DNA of 64,000 nucleotides, taken from Paracidovorax anthurii (lineage in GTDB: Bacteria; Pseudomonadota; Gammaproteobacteria; Burkholderiales; Burkholderiaceae_C). The stretch lies in the NCBI RefSeq assembly GCF_003269065.1, contig NZ_QLTA01000009.1, positions 1-64,000 on the forward strand, read 5' to 3'. The notes under the pieces are model-generated. The model did not search any database, was not told where the DNA came from, and saw only the letters and a program-made list of their open reading frames with translations. This document shows, in pieces, positions 48,577 through 60,404 of this stretch (position 1 is the stretch's first letter; each line of letters starts with the position of its first letter). The position numbers and the translations under genes were made by a program.

Positions 48577-49689
48577 ATGGAGACAAACCCTTGGTCCGGA
48601 TCAGCGAGCCCTCGGCGATGGGCCTTCGTGGGCTGCAGGACGTCCGCAGCCCGCAACGCGCAGGGCACGGCGATCGAGGTCTACGAGCGCGGCGGTGACG
48701 GCGCGTGGCGGCACGCACACTCAGTGCCCGCGGGAGACAACCCGTCCTACCTGGCGCTCGATGCGGCCGAGCGGTTTCTGCATGCCGTCCACGGCGATGG
48801 CTCCTCGGTGAGCAGCTTCGCGGTGCGGGCGGACGGCACCCTTCAACGGCTGGGAAACCAGAGCACCGAGGGCCTCAACCCGGTGCATCTCTCGTTCTCC
48901 CCGTGCGGCCGCTGGGTGGTCGTTGCGAACTACGCCACGGGAAGCGTCGTTTCGCTCCCCGTGCGTGCCGATGGAAGCCTGGGGACGGTTGCCTGCAAGC
49001 TGGAGCTGCCGGATGCCCCCGGGCCCCACCGCCTGCAGCAGCGCGGCTCCCACCCGCATCAGGTGGTCTTCGACCCTTCCGGCAACTGGCTGCTCGTTCC
49101 CGACAAAGGGGGAGATGCCGTGCACACGCTCACGCTCGACGCGGCGACCGGCGCACTGCGGCGGGTCGCATCCCTGCACTGCGCACCGTGCAGCGGCCCC
49201 CGCCACCTGGTGTTCGATCGCTCCGGAACCAAGGCTTGGGTGGTGCTTGAGCTCTCCAGCCAGGTCCTGTCGATGCACTTCGATCCCTCCAGCGGCATCC
49301 TCCAACCCCATCAGCGCATCGCGTCCGTTCCGGAATCCTTCACCGGAGAAAGTTCTGGCGCCGGCATCCTGATCACCGACGATGGCGAGGCACTGTGCGT
49401 GTCGAACCGAGGCCATGGGAGCGTCTGCGTTTACGCGGTCGGCCGCGCCTCCGGCGTGCTCAGCCGGCCCGTATGGATCGGTGCGGGAGGCCTGGTTCCA
49501 CGATTCATCTGCCAGGCGCCGGCGGCCACCGGCGCTCGCGAAACAGACGCCGACGCCAGCCGCACTTCGATCCTGGTCGCCAACGAGGATGCGCACACGA
49601 TCGTGCGCGCGTCTGTCGATTCCGACCCCTTCGTCTTCGCCCACACGGGAAGCCCCGTGTGTGTTGTCTTCACCCAAGGAAGCCCATGA
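48577..49689 (+). CDS. Beta-propeller lactonase (6-phosphogluconolactonase-like family)
   Basis: A 370-residue seven-bladed propeller of PF10282: repeats with DNPSYLALDAAERFLHAVHGDG, GLNPVHLSFSPCGRWVVVANYATGSV, GSHPHQVVFDPSGNWLLVPDKGGDAV, GPRHLVFDRSGTKAWVVLELSS, GAGILITDDGEALCVSNRGHGS. Relatives include YbhE-type 6-phosphogluconolactonase and muconate-cyclising enzymes. In this island it might open a tricarboxylic acid lactone (for example isocitrate or hydroxycitrate lactone); that is speculation from context. It is translationally coupled to prpF by an ATGA overlap. Confidence 0.83.
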   Translation: METNPWSGSASPRRWAFVGCRTSAARNAQGTAIEVYERGGDGAWRHAHSVPAGDNPSYLALDAAERFLHAVHGDGSSVSSFAVRADGTLQRLGNQSTEGLNPVHLSFSPCGRWVVVANYATGSVVSLPVRADGSLGTVACKLELPDAPGPHRLQQRGSHPHQVVFDPSGNWLLVPDKGGDAVHTLTLDAATGALRRVASLHCAPCSGPRHLVFDRSGTKAWVVLELSSQVLSMHFDPSSGILQPHQRIASVPESFTGESSGAGILITDDGEALCVSNRGHGSVCVYAVGRASGVLSRPVWIGAGGLVPRFICQAPAATGARETDADASRTSILVANEDAHTIVRASVDSDPFVFAHTGSPVCVVFTQGSP

Positions 49690-50882
49690 GCAAGCAATCC
49701 CCCCAAGTCGGCATCCGAGCCACCTACATGCGTGGCGGCACCAGCAAAGGCGTGTTCTTCACGCTGGATGACCTCCCGCAAGCAGCGCGCCGGCAGGGCC
49801 AGGCCCGCGATGCGCTGATGCTCCGTTTGGCGGGCAGCCCCGACCCCTACGGGAAGCAGATCGATGGCATGGGCGGGGCCACGTCCAGTACCAGCAAGGT
49901 CGTTATCGTGGGCCCGGGGTCCCGCGGAGATTGCGATGTGGACTATCTCTTCGGCGCAGTGTCCATCGAATCGCCGGTGGTGGATTGGAGCGGCAACTGC
50001 GGCAACCTCACTTCGGCTGTCGGCCCGTTCGCGATCCAGCGTGGCCTCGTGAAGGCGCCCCGGGACGGCATCGCAGTGGTCCGCATCTGGCAGGCCAATA
50101 TCCAGAAGACCATCATTGCCCACGTGCCCATGCAGGACGGTCAGGTCGTCGAAACCGGTGATTTCGAGCTGGACGGCGTCACCTTCCCTGCGGCACAGAT
50201 TCAGCTGGAGTTCCTGGATCCCGGTGCCGACGGGGAGGGCGAGGGCGGCGCGATGTTCCCGACAGGGAACATGATCGACCGCATCGAGGTCCCGGGCATC
50301 GGCACCATCGAGGCCACCTTGATCAACGCCGGCAACCCGACCATCTTCGTGGATGCCGCGACGCTGGGCCTGAAAGGTGCGGAGCTGCAGCCGGAGTTCA
50401 ACGGCGATGCAGCGCTGCTGGCGCGGTGCGAAACCCTCCGGGCACACGCGACCGTCGCCATGGGACTGGCCCAGTCGGCGACGGAGGCCACCGAGAAGCG
50501 GCCCCACACGCCCAAGCTGGCATTCGTCTCCACACCGGTTGCCTACACGGCATCGAGCGGGAAGCCGGTGCGCGCCGAGGACATGGACCTGTGCGCCCGC
50601 ATTCTCTCCATGGGGAAGCTGCACCATGCCATGACCGGCACCGGTGCCGTCGCCATCGCTGTGGCCGCGGCCATCCCGGGCACGCTCGTGTCGCGCCTGC
50701 TGGGCGAAGGACTGCACCGCGAAGTCCGGTTCGGCCACCCGTCCGGTACCTTGACGGTCGGCGCGGAAGCCGCAGAGGTGAATGGAAGCTGGACGGTGAC
50801 AAAGGCCCTCATGAGCCGCAGCGCCCGCCGCCTGATGGATGGCAACATCTATGTCCCGGCCAACAGCGTCGAGACAGCCTGA
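49686..50882 (+). CDS. PrpF-family isomerase (aconitate-type double-bond isomerase candidate)
   Basis: A 398-residue protein of the PrpF family, members of which move or flip double bonds in tricarboxylates (2-methylaconitate, 4-oxalomesaconate; a fungal PrpF homologue is an aconitate isomerase). It has MRGGTSKGVFF near residues 15-25, GGATSSTSKVVIVGPG with a conserved Lys at 71, and SGNCGNLTSAVGPFAI with a Cys at 105, corresponding to Lys/Cys reported important in PrpF. No prpB, prpC or acnD is present, so methylcitrate use is unlikely and cis/trans-aconitate isomerisation is the better guess. It overlaps the lactonase stop by four bases. Confidence 0.88.
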   Translation: MSKQSPQVGIRATYMRGGTSKGVFFTLDDLPQAARRQGQARDALMLRLAGSPDPYGKQIDGMGGATSSTSKVVIVGPGSRGDCDVDYLFGAVSIESPVVDWSGNCGNLTSAVGPFAIQRGLVKAPRDGIAVVRIWQANIQKTIIAHVPMQDGQVVETGDFELDGVTFPAAQIQLEFLDPGADGEGEGGAMFPTGNMIDRIEVPGIGTIEATLINAGNPTIFVDAATLGLKGAELQPEFNGDAALLARCETLRAHATVAMGLAQSATEATEKRPHTPKLAFVSTPVAYTASSGKPVRAEDMDLCARILSMGKLHHAMTGTGAVAIAVAAAIPGTLVSRLLGEGLHREVRFGHPSGTLTVGAEAAEVNGSWTVTKALMSRSARRLMDGNIYVPANSVETA

Positions 50883-50891
50883 GAGGTTCAC

Positions 50892-51620
50892 ATGCAGTTC
50901 ACGGAGCAGGAACGGAAGTCGATCGCACCGATGGGCATCCTTCGGTCCACCATCAACCTCGGAAATCCGATCCTGGCCCGCCAGGAGCCCGGCATGGATC
51001 ATCCCGAGGGCGTGTCCGTCGATCTGGCCAGGTCACTGGCCGCACTGCTCGGGCTGGAGCTTCGGTTGCTGGTATTCGATGGCGCCGGCAAGGCCGTGAA
51101 AGCCGTTGCCGCGCAAGAGGCAGACATCGGCTTCTTCGCCATCGATCCCTTGCGCGCGGAAGGCATACGGTTCACCTCCCCGTATGTCCTCATCGAAGGC
51201 GCCTACATGGTCCGCGATGCCTCCCCCATCCAGAGGAACGAGGAAATCGACAGACCGGGCAACAGGGTCGTGGTCGGCCAGGGAAGCGCGTACGACCTCT
51301 TCCTGACGCGCGAGCTCCAGCAGGCGCAGATCGAACGGGCGCCGACTTCACCGGCGGTGGTGGACGTTTTTCTTGAAGGAGGCTTCGAGGTTGCGGCAGG
51401 CGTGCGCCAACAGCTTGAATCGGACGCGGCGCGATGGCCCGGGCTGCGGGTGCTGCCAGAGCGCTTCATGGTCATCGAACAGGCCATGGGTTTGCCCAGC
51501 ACGCGCGACGACGCGGCCACGGGCCTGCTGGCCCGATTCGTCGAACATGCGAAGCAGGAGGGCATGGTGAGCGCGGCGCTGCGGCATCACAAGATCACGG
51601 GTGCGCGGGTGGCGCCATGA
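50892..51620 (+). CDS. Binding-protein-fold (SBP_bac_3) protein without signal peptide
   Basis: A 242-residue protein matching the periplasmic amino-acid binding fold: FGHP-like early strand GILRSTINLGNPILARQ, EGVSVDLARSLAALLGLELRLLVFDGAGKAVKAVAAQEADIGFFAIDPLRAEGIRFTSPY, GNRVVVGQGSAYDLFLTREL. The N-terminus (MQFTEQERKSIAPM) has no hydrophobic segment, so it should stay in the cytoplasm and cannot serve an ABC importer. Some enzymes have this fold (cyclohexadienyl dehydratase; one bacterial aconitate isomerase, from memory). It is nine bases after prpF and is probably a catalytic or sensory part of the same pathway. Confidence 0.75.
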   Translation: MQFTEQERKSIAPMGILRSTINLGNPILARQEPGMDHPEGVSVDLARSLAALLGLELRLLVFDGAGKAVKAVAAQEADIGFFAIDPLRAEGIRFTSPYVLIEGAYMVRDASPIQRNEEIDRPGNRVVVGQGSAYDLFLTRELQQAQIERAPTSPAVVDVFLEGGFEVAAGVRQQLESDAARWPGLRVLPERFMVIEQAMGLPSTRDDAATGLLARFVEHAKQEGMVSAALRHHKITGARVAP

Positions 51621-51861
51621 CCATGGCGGCTCCAGGGGCCGCGCCCGGGCGCCTGCGCGGCAGAACGGGCTGCACCTGCGGGAATGGGGAGGGGCACGGA
51701 TTGACTGCACGGGTCCACACGCTGCCGCCCCTGCGAACCTGAACAGCGCGCCACCCGGTGGGCGCGCCGGGCCTCGAAGCATTCTGCCCGCGCTGCGAAG
51801 GCGGCCGCAGATCGGATCAACCCCGATCCGCGGCCGGTTCGCCAGGGCTCCGTGCGGGCGC

Positions 51862-54351
51862 CTAGGGCCGCACGGTGACCGTGCGGTAGTTCGCGTCGCC
51901 GGTGATTTCGGCCTCGGTGAAGGGCACGCGCAGCCACTGGTGGGCGCCATAGGCGCGCGTGTAGTCGCCGTAGTGCGGCGATGCCGGATCGTCCGAGAGC
52001 GAATGGGTGAGCAGCGTGTGGGCCTGCACGCCGCCCACGGGGAAGGTAACGACCTGCATGTAGGTGTTGCCGTGCGGCTGGCCGTCCATGGCGTAGCCGC
52101 CCTGGTCGATGGAATTTTCCGAGCAGGTGACGGTGAAGTAGCCCCATCCGCAGCCGCCGTAGAGCGGGATCTTCTCCCCACCGCGCGTGGCGAAGAGCAC
52201 CTCGCCCCGGGGGGCGTCCATCGCGAAGCCGCTGGCACGCACCTTCTGCACGGCCTCCGCGAAGGCCCGCCGCAGCGCGTCCGCAGCGCCCGGCCGCAGC
52301 CCCCGGGGCGTGTCGATCGGTTGGGCGGGATCGAAGGCCACCGCATAGAGCTGCGCCTCGGGCAGCGCCTGCGCGCGCCGCCAGAACTCGTCCCAGACGT
52401 GCGAGCCGCGCGCCGTGGCGGTGCCGGTGTTGTCCCAGGCGCGCAGGGCCGCGCAGGCGGAGGCCACGTCCACCTCGCTGCCGTTCAGGCCGATGCGGGG
52501 CGCGGCGCACACCATGCCGAGCGCCTCGTCCTTGAAGCGCTCGGCGGAGAACACCCGGCTGCCGAGCACCATCTGACGCACGACGGCGCTGCCGGCCAGG
52601 CGCCCCAGGTAGCCGTCGGTGCCGGCCAGGCGGTCGAGCACCATGGCATGGCCCAGGCGGGTGCGCAGCGACTGCGCCTGGGTGCCCGCGGGGCCGAAGA
52701 TGGCGGGAAAGCCGGTGAGCGGCGCGCGGACGTTGGTGAGCCAGTAGCTGTCGTTCATGTTGGCCACGTAGTCCTCGCGCAGCTGGCTGGGCATGCGCGC
52801 GGGGCCGACGGCACCCTTCTGCACCGAATCGGCATCGCTCTGCCAGTCGCAGGCGCTGCGCGAGCCGTCGAAGAACGGCACGTTGGGCAGGGCCGCCGCC
52901 ACCGCCTTCCCGAAGGCCGTGGTGCACGCGACCACCTGCTCGGCCGACACGTTGGGCACCGCGCCGATGTCTGCGTACCAGGCGCGGGCATCGCCCCGGC
53001 CCACGGCCACCGTGTTGACCCACGGCACGGCCGCCTCCTGGCGCTGGATGTCCATGAATTCATCGAGCGTCTTCGCCTGGCTCCAGCGCAGCCAGGTGCG
53101 GAAGGTGCGGTAGTTGTCGCCATTGATGTCGCGGATGGCGAAGGCCGTGGTCTGGCTCCAGGCCAGGGCGGGGTTGAGGCCGCTCAGGTCCGCCACGGGC
53201 CCGTACTCGGTCTTGTAGAGGGTGCGCGTCACGTCGGTGAGCGCTCCGGAGGCATCGCGGTTCTGCACCGTGATGGTGCTCGGGACCATGCCCACGCGCC
53301 GGCCGTCGCGCACGTAGCTCGTGCGATCGCCCTCGGCCAGCTGCAGCTGGTAGAACCCGAAGCGCCGCGCGGTGGACACCGTGTGGCTCCAGGCGACGTT
53401 GCCGTTGAAGCCGATCAGCACCACCGGGACGCCGAGGAACGAGACGCCGCTCACGTCCAGCTCGCCCGGAATCGTGATCTGCGCCTGATAGAAGCGGTCC
53501 GCCCCCTTCCAGTACCAGTGGGGGTTGCCGAAGAGCAGCGCGCTGCCCTCGCCCGTCGCGGCTGACCCGAAGCCCAGCGCATTGCTGCCGATGCCCAGCG
53601 TGCCGCCCACCTGCATGGAAGGCACGCGGGTGAGGGACGGGTCGATGCCGGCCGTGCGGACCGCCGGGGCCCGCGCCGCGCGCTGCGCGGCCACCTTGCC
53701 GGCCGGGGCCGACGCGGTGGCCGGCGGCAGCGTGGCGTTGGCGATCGCGGCGGCGAAGTTGCTGTAGCCGCCCGCCAGGTTGGCCGCGAACATGCGGCGC
53801 CACACGTCCTGCGCGGTGATGGGCTGCAGCCAGGGCTGGGCGCGGCAGGCCGCGTGGGCCGTGCCCGAGGCGACGACCTCGCGCAGGTAGCGGTTGTAGC
53901 CCGCGGCGAAACCCTCCACCATCTGCCGCAGCGGCTCGGGCTGCGAGGCCTCCATGCGCCCGACCACGTCGGCCGAGATCACGTGGCGGTGGAAGAAGTC
54001 GGACTCGATGTTCAGCGGGCGGCCCAGCGTGCTGTCGTAGGCCACCCGCGCGTCGCCGCCGAAATGGCGCGAACGCTCGCCCCGGTAGGTGAGGAAGGCA
54101 TCGGCCATGGTGCACAGGTTGTCCTGCGCCTGGGCATAGCCGATCCCGAAGCCGGCGCCGCCCCAGTTGTCGGCCTTGATGTGGGGCACCCCCATCGTGG
54201 TGCGTCGGATCTCGGCCTGGTAGGAGGCCGTACGGTGGAACTCTGCCTGGTAGACGGCGTTGCTGGCGCCCCCGCCGCCGCAGGCCGACAACGCGGCCAG
54301 CAGCAGCAGCAGGGAGAGCGGGCGGATACCGCCGCGAAAGGTGTCTTGCAT
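51862..54351 (-). CDS. Penicillin/AHL-acylase-family lipoprotein
   Basis: An 829-residue Ntn-hydrolase precursor. Lipoprotein signal with lipobox LLAALSACGGGG (Cys about residue 24). Alpha part: VPHIKADNWGGAGFGIGYAQAQDNL. Autocleavage should occur before the Ser in GTLGIGSNALGFGSAATGEG; the beta part continues with LLFGNPHWYWKGADRFYQAQI, FNGNVAWSHTVSTARR, NDSYWLTN. This order fits aculeacin/AHL acylases such as QuiP and PvdQ, which cleave acyl-homoserine lactones or acyl amides; the substrate cannot be fixed by eye. AGGAGA lies eight bases upstream. 51621-51861 downstream is gene-free. Confidence 0.82.
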   Translation of the reverse strand: MQDTFRGGIRPLSLLLLLAALSACGGGGASNAVYQAEFHRTASYQAEIRRTTMGVPHIKADNWGGAGFGIGYAQAQDNLCTMADAFLTYRGERSRHFGGDARVAYDSTLGRPLNIESDFFHRHVISADVVGRMEASQPEPLRQMVEGFAAGYNRYLREVVASGTAHAACRAQPWLQPITAQDVWRRMFAANLAGGYSNFAAAIANATLPPATASAPAGKVAAQRAARAPAVRTAGIDPSLTRVPSMQVGGTLGIGSNALGFGSAATGEGSALLFGNPHWYWKGADRFYQAQITIPGELDVSGVSFLGVPVVLIGFNGNVAWSHTVSTARRFGFYQLQLAEGDRTSYVRDGRRVGMVPSTITVQNRDASGALTDVTRTLYKTEYGPVADLSGLNPALAWSQTTAFAIRDINGDNYRTFRTWLRWSQAKTLDEFMDIQRQEAAVPWVNTVAVGRGDARAWYADIGAVPNVSAEQVVACTTAFGKAVAAALPNVPFFDGSRSACDWQSDADSVQKGAVGPARMPSQLREDYVANMNDSYWLTNVRAPLTGFPAIFGPAGTQAQSLRTRLGHAMVLDRLAGTDGYLGRLAGSAVVRQMVLGSRVFSAERFKDEALGMVCAAPRIGLNGSEVDVASACAALRAWDNTGTATARGSHVWDEFWRRAQALPEAQLYAVAFDPAQPIDTPRGLRPGAADALRRAFAEAVQKVRASGFAMDAPRGEVLFATRGGEKIPLYGGCGWGYFTVTCSENSIDQGGYAMDGQPHGNTYMQVVTFPVGGVQAHTLLTHSLSDDPASPHYGDYTRAYGAHQWLRVPFTEAEITGDANYRTVTVRP

Positions 54352-54545
54352 ACGAAACGTCTCCTGGATGTTCGCGCGTGGGCGAACCATCGGAAACCGG
54401 CCCGCGTCCCGGACAAGGGGGCGGGCCGGCACGAAATGCCCGTTCGGGGCCCAGGGGAGACGAATGAGGGTGGCACGCTGTTCACAACCAATCGGTATGC
54501 CAGCGATAACGGCTGACGGCAGCGGGCGGGCGGGCCGGGCGGCCG

Positions 54546-57597
<3,052 letters not shown>

Positions 57598-57601
<4 letters not shown>

Positions 57602-58203
57602 CCCCCCAGGACACGGAGACCCCCGCCATGCCACGCCTCGCCCGCCGCCGCCTGCTCGCCGCCCTACCGGCGGCCCTGGCCCTGGACCCGCTGCGGGCCT
57701 GGGCGGACAGCCCCGCCGCCGCTGCCGCTGCCGACGCCCCTCCCGCCAGCGCGGCCGCCGCGGCGGCCGCGGGCGCGCCCCGCACCGAATGGGTGTACGA
57801 CGCCACCGTGGACATCGACCCCTCGCAGCGGCTGGGCGACGGCCCCCTGGGTGAGCGGCGCATCGTGCCCATCACGGGCGGCACGTTCGAGGGCCCCCGG
57901 CTCAAGGGCACGGTGCTGGCCGGCGGCGCCGACCGCCAGACCGTGCGCAAGGACGGCATCGTGCAGCTAGACGCCCTCTACGAGATGAAGACGCACGACG
58001 GCGCGGTGATCACCGTCCACAACCAGGTGCTGGTGGACAACAGCCCGCCCGGCGGCGGGCCGCGCTATGCGTTCTCGCACATCCGCCTCGTCGCGCCCAC
58101 CGGCCCCTACGACTGGCTGAACCGCGCCGTGTTCGTGGGCACACTCACCAGCCTGCGCCCGCAGCGGCAGGCCGTGCTGATCCGCGCCTACCGGCTGGGC
58201 TGA
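57598..58203 (+). CDS. Secreted DUF3237-family protein
   Basis: A 201-residue protein with a Tat-like leader (LARRRLLAALPAALALDPLRAWA, from about residue 14) and an Ala-rich linker. The C-terminal 140 residues are a DUF3237 beta-barrel: VDIDPSQRLGDGPLGERRIVPITGGTFEGPRLKGTVLAGGAD, DALYEMKTHDGAVITVHNQ, FVGTLTSLRPQRQAVLI. Function unknown. The coding frame begins inside the tannase stop codon, so both are made together; a role in binding or degrading plant phenolics outside the cytoplasm is inferred. Confidence 0.82.
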
Positions 58204-58223
58204 AGCAAGCGGCGCCATGAAAA

Positions 58224-58250
58224 AGGGCCGCGCGGTGCGGCCCTGCCGAA
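58224..58250 (-). terminator. Terminator of the BMP/ABC transporter operon
   Basis: AGGGCCGC (58224-58231) pairs with GCGGCCCT (58237-58244), and the minus strand continues with TTTTTC. It is 24 bases after the BMP gene's stop and may also stop transcription from the DUF3237 side. Confidence 0.8.
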
Positions 58251-58267
58251 ACGATCGCGGGGGAGGC

Positions 58268-59431
58268 TTACTTGCCGCCGCCCGGCACCGTGCCCTCCAC
58301 GCCCTTGACGTAGAAGCTGATGCCCGAGAGGAACTTGTCGTCGGCCACCACGTCCTTGGCGAGCACCTCCTTGCCGTCCTGGCCGACGATGGGGCCCTTC
58401 CAGATCGAGAACGAGCCGTCGCGCAGCCCGGCCTTGACCTGCTCGACCTTCGCCTTGGTCTCGGCGGGCACGTCCTCGGCGATGGAGACGAGGTCGATCG
58501 CGCCCTCCTTCACGCCCCACCAGCTCTGGCCGGTGGTCCACTTGCCTTCGAGCACGTCGCGCGTGGCCTTGACGTAGTACGGGCCCCAGTGGATGACGGC
58601 CGAGGCCAGGTGGGCCTTGGGGCCGTAGGCGGTCATGTCGGAATCCCAGCCGAAGGCGCGCTTGCCCTTTTCTTCCGCGGTCTTGAGCACGGCCGCCGAG
58701 TCGGTGTTCTGGAACAGCACGTCGGCCCCGCCGTTGATCAGCGAGGTGGCGGCCTCGGTCTCCTTGGGCGGGCTGAACCACTCGTTCACCCACACCACCT
58801 TGGTCTTGATCTTCGGATTGACCGACTGCGCGCCCAGCGTGAAGCTGTTGATGTTGCGGATCACCTCGGGGATCGGCACCGAGCCCACCACGCCCAGCGT
58901 ATGGGTCTTGGTCATGGCGCCCGCGATGACGCCGGCCATGTAGGCGCCTTCGTAGGTGCGGCTGTCGTAGGTGCGCACGTTCTCGGCGGTCTTGTAGCCG
59001 GTGGCGTGCTCGAACTTCACGTCCTTGAACTCGGGCGCGAGCTTCTGGAGGGTCTCCATGTAGCCGAAGGTGGTGCCGAAGATCAGCTTGTTGCCCTGGG
59101 CCGCCATGTCGCGCAGCACGCGCTCGGCGTCGGCCGATTCGGGCACGCTCTCGACGAAGCTGGTCTGCACCTTGTCGCCGAACTCCTTCTCGATGGCCTT
59201 GCGGCCGTTGTCGTGCGCGAAGGACCAGCCACCGTCGCCCACCGGGCCCACGTAGGCGAACGCGATCTTCAACGGCTCGGGCTTGGGCGCCGGGGCCACG
59301 GCGGCGGGTGCCGGGGCCGGTGCCGGGGCGGGCGCGGGCTCGTCCTTCTTGCCGCAGCCCGCGAGCGCGGCGGCGGCCATGGCGGAGAGCGCGGCCGCCT
59401 TCAGCAGCGAGCGTTTGTGCAGATCGGTCAT
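58268..59431 (-). CDS. BMP-family lipoprotein, purine nucleoside-type ABC binding protein
   Basis: A 387-residue substrate-binding protein. Lipoprotein signal with lipobox AAALAGCGKKDE (Cys about residue 26) and a Pro/Ala repeat linker (EPAPAPAPAPAPAAV). Core: LKIAFAYVGPVGDGGWSFAHDNGRKAIEKEFG, SVPESADAERVLRDMA, LIFGTTFGYMETLQKLAPEFKD, YKTAENVRTYDSRTYEGAYMAGVIAGAM. It belongs to the Bmp/PnrA group. Gene order (two permeases and an ATPase upstream) makes a full nucleoside importer. Adjacent xdhA and the nearby deaminases point to purines. Confidence 0.92.
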   Translation of the reverse strand: MTDLHKRSLLKAAALSAMAAAALAGCGKKDEPAPAPAPAPAPAAVAPAPKPEPLKIAFAYVGPVGDGGWSFAHDNGRKAIEKEFGDKVQTSFVESVPESADAERVLRDMAAQGNKLIFGTTFGYMETLQKLAPEFKDVKFEHATGYKTAENVRTYDSRTYEGAYMAGVIAGAMTKTHTLGVVGSVPIPEVIRNINSFTLGAQSVNPKIKTKVVWVNEWFSPPKETEAATSLINGGADVLFQNTDSAAVLKTAEEKGKRAFGWDSDMTAYGPKAHLASAVIHWGPYYVKATRDVLEGKWTTGQSWWGVKEGAIDLVSIAEDVPAETKAKVEQVKAGLRDGSFSIWKGPIVGQDGKEVLAKDVVADDKFLSGISFYVKGVEGTVPGGGK

Positions 59432-59483
59432 GTCGGGATTCCTTCCTGGGAAAGGGTGGGTGGGGGTCGAAACGGAGATGATG

Positions 59484-60404
59484 TCACGCGCCGGGGTGGA
59501 ACGGCTTGCCCAGCGAGGCCGGCATGTTCGCGCGGATCCACGCCGGATTGCGCGAGATCAGCGCCAGCACCACGATGGTGGCCACGTAGGGCAGCATGCT
59601 GAGCAACTGGCTGGCCACCTGCACGCCCGTGGCCTGCAGGTGGAACTGCAGCATCGTCACGCCGCCGAACAGGTAGGCCCCAAGCAACACCCGTGCCGGC
59701 CGCCACGTGGCGAAGGTGGTGAGCGCCAGCGCGATCCAGCCGCGCCCGGCCACCATGCCCTCGACCCAGAGCGGCGTATAGACGGTGGAGATGTAGGCGC
59801 CCGAGAGCCCGCACAGCGCCCCGCCCACCACCACGGCCGCGAGGCGGATGCGGCGCACCGGATATCCGAGCGCATGCGCCGAGTCGGGCGATTCGCCCAC
59901 CGAGCGCAGCACCAGGCCCGCGCGCGAGCGGTAGAGGAACCATGACAGCCAGCCCGTGAGCAGCATCGCCAGGTACACCAGCGGGTGCTGGCGGAACAGC
60001 GCCGGCCCGAGCAGCGGCAGCTCGCCCAGCACCGGCACGGCGTATTGCGGCAGCGCGGGCAGCTTGGCCTGCACGTACTGGATGCCCGCGAAGGCCGAGA
60101 AGCCCGCGCCGAAGAGGCTCAAAGCGAGGCCGGTGGCGTACTGGTTGGTGTTCAGCCAGATCACCAGCACGCCGAACACGGCCGCCAGCAGCGCGCCGGC
60201 CCCCATGCCGGCCGCGAAGCCCAGCCAGGTGCTGCCCGTGTGCACGGTGGTGGCGAAGCCCGCGATGGCCGCGCAGAGCATCATGCCCTCGGCGCCCAGG
60301 TTCACCACCCCGGCCTTTTCGTTGATGAGCAGCCCCAGCGCGGCCAGCGCCAGCACGGTGCCGGCGCTCAGCGTGGAGCCCAGGAGCAGTGCGTACGACT
60401 CCAT
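59484..60404 (-). CDS. ABC transporter permease (BMP/nucleoside type), second subunit
   Basis: A 306-residue inner-membrane permease with eight or so helices. LAALGLLINEKAGVVNLGAEGMMLCAAIAGF, followed by AHALGYPVRRIRLAAVVVGGALCGLSGAYIS and GRGWIALALTTFATWRPARVLLGAYLFGG, are characteristic of the YufQ/NupC permease. The ATG at 60404 shares one base with the stop of the first permease (TGATG). Confidence 0.92.
   Translation of the reverse strand: MESYALLLGSTLSAGTVLALAALGLLINEKAGVVNLGAEGMMLCAAIAGFATTVHTGSTWLGFAAGMGAGALLAAVFGVLVIWLNTNQYATGLALSLFGAGFSAFAGIQYVQAKLPALPQYAVPVLGELPLLGPALFRQHPLVYLAMLLTGWLSWFLYRSRAGLVLRSVGESPDSAHALGYPVRRIRLAAVVVGGALCGLSGAYISTVYTPLWVEGMVAGRGWIALALTTFATWRPARVLLGAYLFGGVTMLQFHLQATGVQVASQLLSMLPYVATIVVLALISRNPAWIRANMPASLGKPFHPGA

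Noticed and set aside
51868-51886. Hairpin CCGCACGG / CCGTGCGG overlapping the acylase stop
   Set aside because: It is inside coding sequence (codons for RTVTVRP) and has no T run, so it is not called a terminator.
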